Source of the DNA: Malaya genurostris
Lineage: Eukaryota; Arthropoda; Insecta; Diptera; Culicidae
Direction: 5' to 3'
DNA length: 64,000 nt
Assembly: GCF_030247185.1 (NCBI RefSeq)
Contig: NC_080571.1
Coordinates: 39,339,502 to 39,403,501 of the forward strand
Positions within the stretch are counted from its first letter, which is position 1. Every line of letters starts with the position of its first letter. This document shows positions 10,893-22,444 of this stretch, piece after piece. The position numbers and the translations under genes are program-made. The notes beneath the pieces are model-generated. The model saw only the letters and a list, made by a program, of their open reading frames with translations. It did not search any database and was not told where the DNA came from.

Positions 10893-10905
10893 AAGCTTGT
10901 TAGAT
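10893..10905. repeat. Target site duplication, 3' copy
   Basis: AAGCTTGTTAGAT, identical to 6210-6222. Confidence 0.95.
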
Positions 10906-11635
10906 TTGATTTTCAAAAAAGGTAAGGTTAATAATTGCCCACAAGTGCATTTCCGTAAATTTATAATGGCCTTTCGATGAGAGGGTGCGAATTGGTTTGC
11001 GTGCGTAAGCCGGGCTCTAATCGCAAGTTGAAGACTTTTTGTTGGTTCTTTTTTGTAGAGTGTGAGCTCTTGTTTTAAGAGCTTAAAAACTTCGATTGAA
11101 AAAGTAGTTCTTTTCAATTTGAAAGGTAAACGTTTTCCATTAAACTCCCAATGGAAATTTAATGTAATATAATATAATTTAATATAATATAATAATTTTA
11201 CTCAATTATTATTATCATTTTTCATGTATTGAAAACACATCGCACTGTTTACTCATTTACCATTGTGGATTGATTCGGTAGTTTTTCCAACAATTCCAGT
11301 TCCCTACCAAGGAATGGTGTTTAAAAAAACCTTTTTCAATTTTTCTCCGAGACCGGAAAAAACTATAACAATAAACATATCTTTTTCATTCAGTTAATAA
11401 TAAACTACTCGGTCAATTTCACGCGATTTTTTTTATAACGGAGCAATTCCAGAAATGCTTAGCAGATCATCAGACTCGACCTTCTCCGATTTGGATGAAA
11501 CTTTGCACATGGCAACTTTCCAGTATGGCAAACCATAAGTTTTTGAATCGATGGAGTGGTCAATCCGACTCACCACTGATATTTAAAAAGGGCGTATGTA
11601 TTTTTGCATTTCACAAAAATTGCCTTTTTCAAATC
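10906..11635. other. AT-rich noncoding stretch
   Basis: It continues the pre-insertion locus. It includes an ATAAT-rich simple-sequence patch near 11162-11215. No gene or bounded element is seen. Confidence 0.5.
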
Positions 11636-12180
11636 GTTGTAACTCGGAAACCGTTAATTGTACAAAAATGGCGTTCAGGAAGAAGTTGTAGGGAATCGAT
11701 TGGGCACTCTAAAAAAAATACACTGAAAAAATTTTTGATTTTTTTCTCAATAATTACAAAATAATACGAAAAGGTTAAATAAAAAAAAACTGGGTTTTAA
11801 TATTTTTTTGATAATTTTTATTTTAAAGCTGTTATTAAAACCTACAGATTGATGGCTATCCCATCCGTGCCTTGCGAAAAATGAAGAAGTTACTGCTAAA
11901 ACAGTTAGTTCTTCTAGTTGTAATTCGGAAACCGTTCATCGTACAAAAACGGCGTCAAGGAAGAAGTTGTAGGGAATTAATAGGGCACTCTAAAAACATA
12001 TGCACTGAAAAAATTTTTTGATTTTTTTCTCAATAATTTCAAAATGAACCAAAAAAATTAAATTTAATAAAAATCAGGGTTTTTATTTTAAACCTCTTAT
12101 TAAAACCTACAGATTGATGGCTATCTATTCGTGCCTTTTGAAAAAAGAAGAAGCTACAGCTAAAACAATTTACACATATA
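11636..12180. repeat. Two diverged tandem copies of a 281-bp unit
   Basis: 'GTTGTAAYTCGGAAACCGTT' begins at 11636 and again at 11917. Following landmarks (AGGAAGAAGTTGTAGGGAAT, GGGCACTCTAAAAA, CCTACAGATTGATGGCTATC) recur in the same order. The copies differ by many substitutions and small indels. I know this as a common mosquito intergenic motif but cannot name the family. Confidence 0.85.
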
Positions 12181-12565
12181 TTCGAAATTTCAAGTTTTCG
12201 TTGAAAGATAATCATTTAAACAGTAGAATATTATTCCACAGGTTAAAGGCAATAAATTTGTACATGATATCCTTCTTGAGATAATTGGATATTTAATTAT
12301 AACACCAATTTTTAGATTTCCATGAATTGTTTATTTGCTTGCTATATCTACAATTATTACATGTATATGAATAATTCTTAATTCTATTTAAGGTTTTAAG
12401 TTTTTAAGTTTTCAGTTTTTATAAGGATACCAAAATGATTCCAGGCACACAGCAATACCATTCTTTCGTTCCGATTTCAGAAGCCACAATCGTCACAAGA
12501 CTGTATTCGAATGACGATGCACGTAGTACTCATACAATTTTCAAAAACTTGACAGTTCAGCATCC

Positions 12566-12811
12566 TTGACAGTTCAGCGGTACTGTTTACAAACAAGCTC
12601 AAACAAAATCGAGGAACATATCTCAAACAATCATCTTTACACTTCACAACTAGCCACGTTTATTTAATGAATCTTTGAAACGAACCGTATCGAATCGTAA
12701 ACAAATGTTTTTAAACTCTATTCAGGCGATATGGACGGTGAACGGTCTCATCCGTTTGTCAACAGACAATCAAAAAAAGTCTGTTTACAAACAGTACCGC
12801 TGAACTGTCAA
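12566..12811. mobile_element. Inverted-repeat element, copy X
   Basis: The outward ends are TTGACAGTTCAGCGGTACTG on both sides (inverted) and extend about 30 bp with few mismatches. A partial extra TTGACAGTTCAG lies just outside at 12549. It has no coding capacity. The paralogous copy Y (about 32500-33975) carries two insertions that X lacks, so X serves as an unoccupied reference: its single TTCAGCGG (12573-12580) and its CTATTC near 12720. Confidence 0.75.
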
Positions 12812-13022
12812 AACATGTTCATCCGATCGAGGTTAGCAGTTACGGTCAAAAACCTAATTCACGCAATATCTTCCGTCAAACAGTCCAAAGTACGATTCAG
12901 ACGACCAGTCAATTTGTGTCAACAATAACGGGACTTTGCCAGTAGTTCAGATTAGTTTGAAGATTTGATTATTGAAATGAATAGACATTCCGGATGTAAA
13001 AGTGTTCCGTAAGGTTGACATA

Positions 13023-13695
13023 CACTCTCATTGAACATAACTTAAAATTGAGTGACACATAACTCAAATTCATAAAAAGTGCACGTACTCTAAACTTGAG
13101 TTACCACCTATCTACTCATTTTTGCGTTAAGGGGCGAAATTGTCAAAACTTGAGTAATTTTTACTCAAAATAAGAAAAAAATATTTTGTTCAAAATTTGA
13201 GTAAGTTCAACTCAAAATTTGAGTTCCTTGCTCTTAAAATGAAGAAATTTTTCTTCGTTAATTTTCATATACAAAGTTATTCTTCTTACTTTTGAATGCG
13301 CAAAATAGTGATTCAAAACCGTTTCCTTTTGAACGGTTTGGAGTAAAAATTGAATTGTTTTGATATCCTTATGTTGCACTTTTCACCAAGCATAATTGAA
13401 GCCACAAAACATCTATGATTGACGTTGATTCATGTTTTTTGAACCGGATCTAGAAACGGACGTATTTTTGCATTCTTTATTTCGATAAGAATATTCCGAG
13501 AATGACAACGCACTGAACTGCAAGAAGTAATTTTCACTCAAATGTTTAAAAACTCAACGCTTACTCTGATATATGAATAAATGCGAGAGAACGAGTTTAT
13601 TTTACTCAATTCCATACTCAAATTTTGACATATTGTTCCAGTTTATGAATTTGAGTAATTGCAACTCAAATGACGTGTAATGTTCAAAGAGCGTG
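13023..13695. mobile_element. TA-flanked inverted-repeat element (CACTC ends), 673 bp
   Basis: The ends are CACTCTCATTGAACATAAC and, inverted, CACGCTCTTTGAACATTAC, flanked by TA at 13021-13022 and 13696-13697. The interior is full of ACTCAAA/TTTGAGT words in both orientations. It has no ORF of interest. End type and TA target resemble the elements at 29859, 32931 and 54897. Confidence 0.75.
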
Positions 13696-13799
13696 TAGTG
13701 TTTTAATCAGTGTTGCCAACAGAACCTTTCCATCGTCATTCATTGCCGGTAACGATCACATAATATAACGTGTGAATCGTACTTTAACCGAATAACACA

Positions 13800-13926
13800 C
13801 ACGCAGAGAAAAATATTGTAGAAATAACCAAATTTGGGTTTTACACAATGAATAACAAAATCTGGGTTGATATTGCAAATATTGCTACTTGAAACTACAA
13901 AACATGATGATTAATTTTTCTCAGTG
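13800..13926. mobile_element. Possible small MITE (127 bp)
   Basis: The ends CACGCAGAGAAAAATATT and, inverted, CACTGAGAAAAATTAATC are similar. No clear target duplication is seen, so the call is tentative. Confidence 0.35.
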
Positions 13927-14582
13927 GATTAGTTTGTTTCAATCAATATTTGGAAAAAAATAACATAGATTTTACTTGTGCTTTCCTGTCAATTTCTTGT
14001 CAAACAATTTCACAGTAAATTCAATTGTAAAAATTTGTATCAAGACATTGCCGATAACATCAACTCAACTTTGGTTGACATGTAATAAATAGTTAGTTTA
14101 TTTCAACAATATAATCAGCCAAAAAAATATATTTTTCCTTTTGACTACACCAAAATTTTGTTTCAAATCAAACAGAGAACATTGTTGATGTTGAAGGGAA
14201 AAATTGTTAAGCACAATCATATTATAGTTAGAATTCATCATGAATCAAATTTAAAAATCTATTACTAGTTTCATTATTTTAAAAATGCTTCATTTCACTA
14301 AATAATAGTAAGTAATAAGTAATAAGAAGAAATTATTTCTTATGCTTGCTGTATTGCAATTATCATACATTACCATTTTTTTCAGTACTAAACCAATTTT
14401 CTTTTTGTGTAATTTTGTAATGAAAATAAATATCGAAATTTCAAATTTTGACTAAATGTTTAAATTATTCGCAAAACAGTTCACATCAAGGCATAGATCG
14501 CTTAGTATATGCACTTTTAATTCATAGACAATTTATAAAAATGACAATTTTCTTCTAAATTTTAACTTTCCATGAGAAAAAA

Positions 14583-14705
14583 GGCGGGTGGGTAATGTCA
14601 GAGACATAACTGGATGTCGCGAATACGAAAACAACTGACATGTTCCTTCACACTTCCGAGTATCAATTAGTTGATCAATTGTATGAATTATGCAAGCATT
14701 CCCCT
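14583..14705 (+). repeat. Dispersed repeat 'GTAATGTCAGAGACATAAC', copy 1
   Basis: This begins GGCGGGTGGGTAATGTCAGA and continues with 'CATAACTGGATGTCG' and 'ACACTTCCGAGTATCAAT'. Related copies lie at 53012 (+), 36740-36865 (-) and 45755-45865 (-). The family is unnamed here. No copy shows coding capacity. Confidence 0.75.
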
Positions 14706-15637
14706 TTTTCACATTTTTCGCAAAAACAAAGAAGGCTTTACTTGATCTCGACTACTGTGAATTTCTCACAGCAAAAAGTGCACAAATCTAATCAAACAGT
14801 TCTAGATTTGCACTAAACTGAGGATATTTACCTTCGATTTGCGAAGAAGAAACTCTAATAGTTCTTTAGAAAATTTTTAGAGCCAATAGAACAGCTGATT
14901 TTGTGTGATGCTCCGTACCGTTGTCCTCTTTTCGTTGTTTTTTCACCAATGCAAACGACTAGCAGTTGTGACGTATTCGATCTTGTCGGAAGCGAAACTA
15001 GCTTTGCAAACGACACACAATACATCTGCTCGCAGTGGCGATAGAATCCAAACTGATCCAATTTTTATTAAGAGGTTTCATTTTACGTGATTTCGTTTGT
15101 AGATTTTCCACTAATGGGCGGTCGTAACGGCTATAAAAATAGCAGCATATAGAATTTTAATGTCGATTATTTCATTTCGGATTTGCATTCCATTGGAAGA
15201 AGCTAACAGGATGTTGTACGGGATTTGTTCCTGCCTTTCAGAAAGGCCAAATTGTGGAATTCACTACGATATTAAGCACTGTTCGGAACATTTTTCTCGA
15301 ACGATTTGTTGTACAGCAGCAGATATTTTGTTCTCTTCCTTAGAACGCGTTCTTATTGGCTGGTGTTGACGTGAATCAAATGAGACAGGTTTTTCAATAT
15401 TGAAATACTTCAATGCTGTTGCTATACACGTTTAAGTTGAAAAATTTCGATTGTATTGGTAGTTAGATTATATACATAATTCCTTTCACAGATCACTGAG
15501 CTATCAGCTTTCAAAATACGAGAAAGGCAAACGCGCCTTATGAATTATCCTCTTTGATACTCGTTTATACCAAACATTTCAGAAAAGTTTAAATTTAAAT
15601 TATTTGAGATTAATGGGGTGGTTTTTTTTCTAATAAC
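14706..15637. other. No recognisable feature
   Basis: Short chance open frames only. No repeat partner was seen within the window. Confidence 0.45.
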
Positions 15638-15827
15638 CCTTATGATGGCTACAAGGATCACATTCGGATACATTTTTGAAAAATCTTTTCACACTTTTCA
15701 TGGAAAATCAACGAATTTCATATAACCGATTTCGTTGAAATTTTCGAAATTCGTTGATTTTCTATGAAAAACGTGAAAAGGTTTTCCAAAAATGTGTCCG
15801 AATGTGATCCTTGTAACCATCATAAGG
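15638..15827. mobile_element. Foldback element, 190 bp, arms about 88 bp
   Basis: The left arm starts CCTTATGATGGCTACAAGGA and the right arm is its near-exact reverse complement, ending CCATCATAAGG. Arms differ at only a few positions and the spacer is under 15 bases. A transcript would form a long, nearly perfect hairpin. Confidence 0.9.
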
Positions 15828-15833
15828 CATTAT

Positions 15834-15854
15834 TTTTCCAGATAATTGTGAAAG
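15834..15854. repeat. Direct repeat, left copy (right copy at 16737)
   Basis: TTTTTCCAGATAATTGTGAA and the next bases (AGA) recur at about 16737-16757. The roughly 880 bp between them could be an insertion with a long target duplication, or the residue of a tandem duplication. Confidence 0.7.
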
Positions 15855-16377
15855 AGCTGAGCTAAACTGAGCTGAAGTAGATCGCCCGTAATCGCATTTC
15901 GTGATTGACCGAATGAGCGGAAATGTACAATGAACCAAGAAAATGAAGCTAGGGAGAAGCAAATCATTTTCACTGTACATACCCACTCACTCCTAACTTC
16001 TTATTAAATGATCAATAACGACGCTGGCTACGACCAAAGGCTGTGCTACTGAGGGAAAGGAAGGAATGTTAGTCCGATACTCGTTGTTTACCACTGTATC
16101 TCCACGAGCATCACGGGATAGGAGATTTGTTAGTAGGGAGGGAAAGAGATCCGGATATGTTTTGGTAAACAATATGATCTCAACAAAACCTGATTTTCGA
16201 TACTTAGGAGAAAAATAATAAGTAAGAAAAATATAAAATATCTCCAAGAAACGATCTCACCAGTATCCCTTTTCTCCTGCTCGCTCTGCTGTCAGCAACG
16301 AGAGGTGAAACACGACCAATGAAAGAATGAATAAAAACACTCGCGAGTGGGTCCGCTGCAGACCAACCCTAGACCTT

Positions 16378-16481
16378 CAGTCTGAATGACACGATCGACT
16401 TGTTAACTTTCACACATTCCATGGAAATCCGACAACACCGACAATGACATGCAGACGGCGCTTCGATCGGTTAACAGGTTA
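16378..16481. repeat. Dispersed repeat, copy 2 (partner at 3112)
   Basis: It matches 3112-3203; see that entry. It lies between the two direct repeats at 15834 and 16737. Confidence 0.6.
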
Positions 16482-16757
16482 ACATCGTTGAATTTTGGGG
16501 CGGCAAATTCACAGTATCCGCCACTTGAGCATCTTTAGTTTCGCGGATCAATATTATTCAATAAATAGCACTCTCACTACTAAACACACACTTGCTACAC
16601 CTGCACTATCACTCAAAATAACTATTTCAACTTAATTTTTAACTATACGTATCAAACAACACATTAAAATTATACTTTTTTGAGAGCATCATCAGGACAC
16701 CGCATCGCTCTCCCAGTGATGCCAACTCTCCTCCTTTTTCCAGATAATTGTGAAAGA

Positions 16758-18391
16758 TCACAAAAACATTCATTTTTTCGAGCTATTTTTGATAAGACTC
16801 GGAAAATCCTCATAATTTTTCAGCAATTTTTGCCCTGCAGATAGATAAAAGCTTTTCAAAGGTCTGTATGTTTTTGGTTTTGGAAAATTTTTCAAAATTT
16901 CCATCGAAAATTTCCTAAAACCATCCGCGCGCCATGGTACTTGGACGATGGCCTTAAAGTGATCCATATTGAAATAATACCAAAGCTTTGCTATTTGTCG
17001 TTTCATATTTTTGTTCGCATTTCCGGGATTCACTAGTATGACGTCAGGAGTAGTGAGGAGGTTTTATTTTATTAATGTTTTCTGAATAACAGCGAGAAGT
17101 TTTGTAGTTTGTTTTACAATTTTTACAATTTTCGATTTTTTTGGCTATTTTTGTTATTTTTACTAAATTGTTGATAGTTTTTGGTCCACGGCTTGACTAA
17201 CAGTCATAAGGCAGCACACACCTTGCCAGTCGCTAAAACGTCACACTATAGTAAATATACAGATTTTGTAAATCATTTTCAAAGAAATTGGTCTCACGTG
17301 TAACACATTCACATTGACCATCCCGGAGTATATTAGATATTCCATTTTGATTATTTTCTCTCGTTTCAAGTTGCCAGCGTCCTGGCGTTGTGGTGTTTCC
17401 TTTGGTTGGAATGAAATTGCGCTGATACGACAAGAAGAAATTTCTATTTCTGCTCGTTCCAGTTTGTTTCATAGACGATTTCATATATGAACGACGGCTC
17501 CCTAGGATTCATCTTTCCGTTGCGGAACTTGAGGTTATCTTTTGGGTCGAGATTATGAGAAGCCAACAAAGTCAGAAAAGAAAACTCTGCAACGCGCCAA
17601 AGATGAAGTAAAACGTTACGAGTCTCGCGGGGAAACGCCTTTGCTTGTTAGATCCATTTTCACCGCACATCGGTGAGTAGAATTGTCCGGAGAATTTTTC
17701 CTGCTACGGTGCTAAGAAACGAGCTTATTAATTTTGATTTTGTTTAACATTGAATCGCAAAAATGAGTGATTTCCTCTATAGCGTCAGAATTCTTCACAA
17801 GCGGGTTTTAGCAAAATTCACCGTGAAATTTCAACTCGTTTAGATATTGCCAAACCGAAATAATTCTACTATTCTCATAACAACCCTCTCAACACAGTCC
17901 ACCAGGGAATTATTTCAATTCGAAACATCCTCACTTACTCACCAAAATCATTATCGCCGTTGTGGATCAACGATTCTACCACTGACCATTCAGGCGTATT
18001 AAAATGCTCAATGCTCTCTCTCTCGCTCTGTCCTTCTCTACCATCCGTTCCGAAAATTTGTCCGGTTTTCCTAGAATGAATATATTTATTATTCATCGAG
18101 ATACGCAAGAGAAATATCCTATACGAAATATTAATTCCGAACAAAACCGCAATCTCCGCTCGGTCAACATCGGTCGGTGCACATTGGAATGCATGCAAAT
18201 ACATATATGAGTGGTAGGTACGTTGTGAAACTAGCAACTAGTCACTTCCGTGCATAAACGATGCCGAAATCCTGAGCCTACTGTTTTCTCCGGATGTCAC
18301 TTTAATTTAGGTAATATGAAGCTTCAAATACAATCAGAGCGCAGTAGGCCACTATGAAAATCAGCCAAACAGGAATTGATATAATCCGATA
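16758..18391. other. No recognisable feature
   Basis: Mixed AT-rich DNA with short open frames and no recognised domain. 17.5-17.7 kb is slightly less AT-rich, but no exon signal stands out. Confidence 0.4.
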
Positions 18392-18399
18392 TGTGACAT

Positions 18400-19045
18400 C
18401 AGAGATGGCATTTCACCAGAGAGATACACGCTAGAGTCAGATTTTTGCCACACCGAGGATGAAAAAAACGAAGCACCGCACAAAGCGGAAAGCGCACGTC
18501 TTCTCAGTGTCGAATAGACAGCATTTGAGTGTGTGCTTGTGGTTAAAGCAGCTGGCGCGAGTGAAACACATTCTCTTCGCATGAATCGCTCACACGCGCT
18601 CTCGTCTAAATACACCCAAGTGACCACTGGCGCGTGATGTTGAGCGAACACTTCTGTGAACTTCAATTAATAGAGAGTAGATCTGGCCTTGCTATGAAAA
18701 ATTTGCAAGGAAAACCGAAAATTTTACGATAAATTGTTTTATTTTGCTGATTTTGCGTGTCCACGCTTCATCTACGCAAACCATACAGCAGAGTGCTCAC
18801 CGGCGTGTACACCTCTGTGAAAGTATCTGCATCCACCTCAGAGAATTTATTAGCTAATGCTCTAGCACTTTGGTGCGATTCAGTGGAAGAGGTAAAAGGA
18901 AATAAACAAACGCACTCATGATGCGTGTACACTTTACACCACAGTGGTGTATAAATGTGAAAGAGAAGAGCTCTCGTTGAAGTTGTCAGTGCGAGGGGAG
19001 AAATTTTGCTTGCTCTTCGTCACACAGAGGAGATAGACATCTCTG
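18400..19045. mobile_element. hAT-type non-autonomous element, 646 bp
   Basis: An 8-bp target duplication, TGTGACAT, lies at 18392-18399 and 19046-19053. The ends are CAGAGATGGCATTTC and, inverted, CAGAGATGTCTATCT. The 8-bp duplication and CAGNGATG start are typical of hAT elements. No transposase is present. It shares its terminal motif with the shorter elements at 28510 and 32524. Confidence 0.85.
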
Positions 19046-19104
19046 TGTGACATTCGGAATATTGGAACAAAAGCAGCTTCTGAAGTTGTCAGGTATTGCC
19101 TTAA

Positions 19105-20094
19105 GGGCTGAGGACACTACCGTAAAGTGGTAGTTTTTTTGGTATTTTCCCGTTTCAAATTAAATTTTCTTGGAAACGGTGCAGAATATAGAAAACCCCA
19201 CCTGACAATGTCTTCGAAATTTAGTTGAGAATATTCTGTGAAATTTTCAGAATGATTCATTGAGTTTAGCGGTCGTGTTGTATTTTTTTCTGACTGAAGA
19301 ACTGCTGAAAATTGGAACGCTCGGAAATGCAGACCTCTACTTGTTCATCGAATATCTCGGCTTTGAAGGCTTGTATCATAAATCTACCGTGACAAAGTCT
19401 AGATAATTTAGTTTAGATGCGATTAGTACATAAAAACATATATATTATCGCGATAAAAATAAAGTCTCGTATTTTTCTGTGAAACAAAGTCAGTTTCAAT
19501 GCATCCGCCATTTTATTTCGCTTTGGTTTCCTGATAGCATCTGAAAAAGGAGAGAGAAATAAAATTGGCTCGAAAAGGCTGCCAAACACACAGACATTCA
19601 ATCTTTGTTAAAGTTGAATATTTTTTCATTGTTCATTTGAATCCATGTAATGTCCAACCCATATCATATCATTAATGTGATAAAACTTTTCATCAAAATA
19701 ATAAAATGTATGCTGGCAACCCGGTACAGTTTGCTCATATCTCGGTTGATTTTTCATTAGGGCGTATAAGCAAGTGACAGTTTCTCTTTAATCACTCTCT
19801 CTTTCGATTATTGTGATGTGATTAAAAAGATGTTCGTTGATTTCACTACTCTGTTTGGAAGTCGAAAGTTTCGGGTATCATTGTATGCAATGAGTTGAGT
19901 GATAAACGTGGAAACCGCTTGGTAATCAATAGAAGAGAAAGTAAACAAAGAGAAACTGTCACTTGCTTTTACGCCCTAATGAAAAATCAATCGAGATATA
20001 CGAGAGGGTACAAGAGAAATACGATGCGCAAAGGGAATTAAGCGAGCCACGTGGTCGATTTAAATTTCAACACGTGGTCCTCTGTCCTCAGACC
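19105..20094. mobile_element. TTAA-flanked (piggyBac-type) inverted-repeat element, 990 bp
   Basis: TTAA lies at both edges (19101-19104, 20095-20098). The ends are GGGCTGAGGACA and, inverted, GGTCTGAGGACA. A TTAA target is the signature of piggyBac-like transposases, which are absent here. A foldback element (19724-20011) occupies its right part. The inverted repeats are short, so the call is moderate. Confidence 0.55.
19724..20011. mobile_element. Foldback element with about 65-bp terminal inverted repeats
   Basis: The arms run about 19724-19790 and 19945-20011, with the core AGGGCGTAWAAGCAAGTGAC and TTGATTTTTCATTAGGGCG conserved on both sides. It has no coding capacity. It sits within the TTAA-flanked element. 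Confidence 0.85.
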
Positions 20095-20098
20095 TTAA

Positions 20099-22200
20099 GA
20101 ACGGATATACGGATTTACATGTTTCTTTTTTTGTTTGGTCAGTTTCTACCTCCACCGGGTTCGTACATAAAAAAAACTAGAAAAATTTGACGAAAAAGTG
20201 GGAAAAATCCATAAAGTTATTTTGTATGAAAAATGGAATTTTCCGTTGAAAAAGTCGCCTATGTTTGCTAGATCATGGATATGTGTTTGGCGCATAACGA
20301 GTTGCATGAGTGTTTGGCCGTCGAAGAAAGGAATACTAAATCGTGGAAAAAATCTTTTGTCGCGCAACTAGTTGTTTTGTGTGAAGTTTTCAGATGCATA
20401 CTTGATTCATGTGATTCGTCATTCCGAGCGGCGTATTTAATTGGGTATCAACATCATTGCTTGCCAAAATGATTTAATGATGGAATTCATATGGCTGTTC
20501 TAGAAATACCACTGTTAGCAGGAGGAAAAATTCTGATATCGTTTACCAGTTGATAATAAGTTGTGTGTAATCAAAGACCTCATATTAACAAGATATTCAG
20601 CTCTAAAATTTCCGGAACAAATTATTGGCAACATTCTTTTTTGTTAGCATGGCGCCCTCAGTCGAGTTCGCATCGAATCTCGTACATATAAGCAGGGAAG
20701 AGAAATGTCAAATTCGTGCGCGCCAAAATAACAGCACTGCACATCTATACAATTGACATGATATTTTGAATATGACGCCGTGCAATGGCGTTTCTGAACT
20801 GAAGATTGATTTCGCTTCAAGCTGACAGGTGTAATGGAGAAGAATAATATTGAATAATATTATAATAATAATATTGGGCATCGTTGGCGTAAGTTTAACT
20901 TATCAGGAAATGTTTGAATGAATCAATGAAAAGATTATGCTGTAGACCGCACTAAGGTCAAACTAAGAGATTTTCCTTGCATTTTGCTTTCGAATTTAGA
21001 TTATACTAAGCGCACATAATAAATGGCAATAAGATATCAATCTTCAAGATGATTACCATAATGGATTCAAACTGCCATTTTATATTTCATATTTTGTAAG
21101 TAATGTTCAAATTGCTAAGATAAACAACAAATTAAAATTTAAGTGTCGTCTCTCCAAGCAACCACTTCCACTGTATCAGAGAAATATATCTACGTGTACG
21201 TCTGGCACTTTTTAGCAACTTGAACGTACAGAACAAGTTCTAAGCTGAGGAAGAAACTGCTTCAAAGTTTGTTCTGTTGCGTCAGGTTTCGTCAGCCTTC
21301 AAGCATGGATAATTCCTTACTATTCAGAATGCTTTGCATTCTACTTAAGCCAGATCTACTTTTTCGCGAACTTTTGGTTACTTGGACAAAATACAAATTG
21401 AAATTTTATCCTACTCTACCGAATGAACACAACTCTAGCAGAGAAGCTCTTCAACATTGTGTTAAGTTTATCAAAACAAACCAGAATGGTTAGCGAGCGA
21501 ATGTGTGTCGAGTTCCATTGATTGTAGGTTAAGAGTAATCAGAAAAACAAATGAAGAGGAACGTTATCCACTTAGTCATTTGACAATTCTTCTTTTCGAA
21601 AACATAAATTCGAACCAATATTTTTTGAGTGAGACGAAGTTCGACGAGTCAGCTAGTATTGATATAAAATACATTTGCTTTTACCGTACTTTTTTCGGTA
21701 TCTTTTTATGCCGAGATAAAAATCAAGTTCTATGTGTGCAATGACATTTATAACGCAACTGTCAATCAACTGTCAACTGTCTGGCCCAAGCAATCGAGTA
21801 TAAAATCATTACTCAGTCCAATGTAGGAGGTTATTGCAGTGGAGTCCGCATTGATTCGAAACTCATACTTAATTCCACGTGGAAATCCGAAGAAAAATTT
21901 AACTTAAACCATTCGGATATGATTGAAAATTTCGGTATCGATCAAATCAAAGCATTAGTTGTGTTGATTTTTTTTTTATTTCAGATTACCACATTGCTAT
22001 TTGTGATCGCATGTCGGTTACCCACGCACTCGAAACGAAACCCCACTTTTAACTAATTGACCAGTAACGATCAAAACTGCCAAAATGGGTTTACGTTCAT
22101 GGAAGCATTTTAGAAATTCCGATGGTACTGGATTTATTTATTTATTTAGCTCCCGCTTCCGGGAACCCTTCAATATGCCGATGGTTCCGAACTGGATTAC
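20099..22200. other. No recognisable feature
   Basis: Short open frames only, with no recognised domain or bounded repeat. An AATAAT patch lies at about 20845-20876. Confidence 0.4.

Positions 22201-22241
<41 letters not shown>
22201..22241. repeat. (GAT)n microsatellite
   Basis: About 13 uninterrupted GAT triplets. Confidence 0.98.
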
Positions 22242-22329
22242 GCGATGCACGGCTGATTGCGGTTATGGTTTATGAAAATCTATTTTATTATTTTTGACTA
22301 CGGCATCAATTCGACGCAGGGCATCGAGA

Positions 22330-22440
22330 GGGAGGCAGTAGCTCAGTACATAGATTTCTGGAGCAACCGATAGTGCCATACTGATTCTGAGTTATGATAC
22401 CAATTTCGGAGGCCGTATCGGTTGGTTTTAGGCTCTGATG
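22330..22440 (+). repeat. Possible decayed tRNA-derived SINE
   Basis: 'GTAGCTCAGTACA' resembles a tRNA A box, and 'GAGTTATGATACC' about 55 bases later is a degenerate B box. No target duplication or clear tail was found. It may be coincidence. Confidence 0.25.
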
Positions 22441-22444
22441 CATT

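Noticed and set aside
16714..16735. hAT-like end motif CAGTGATGCCAAC
   Set aside because: No matching inverted end or target duplication.
21240..21300. Hammerhead-like GTTTCGTC on the minus strand
   Set aside because: No CUGANGA partner or stem III pairing around it.
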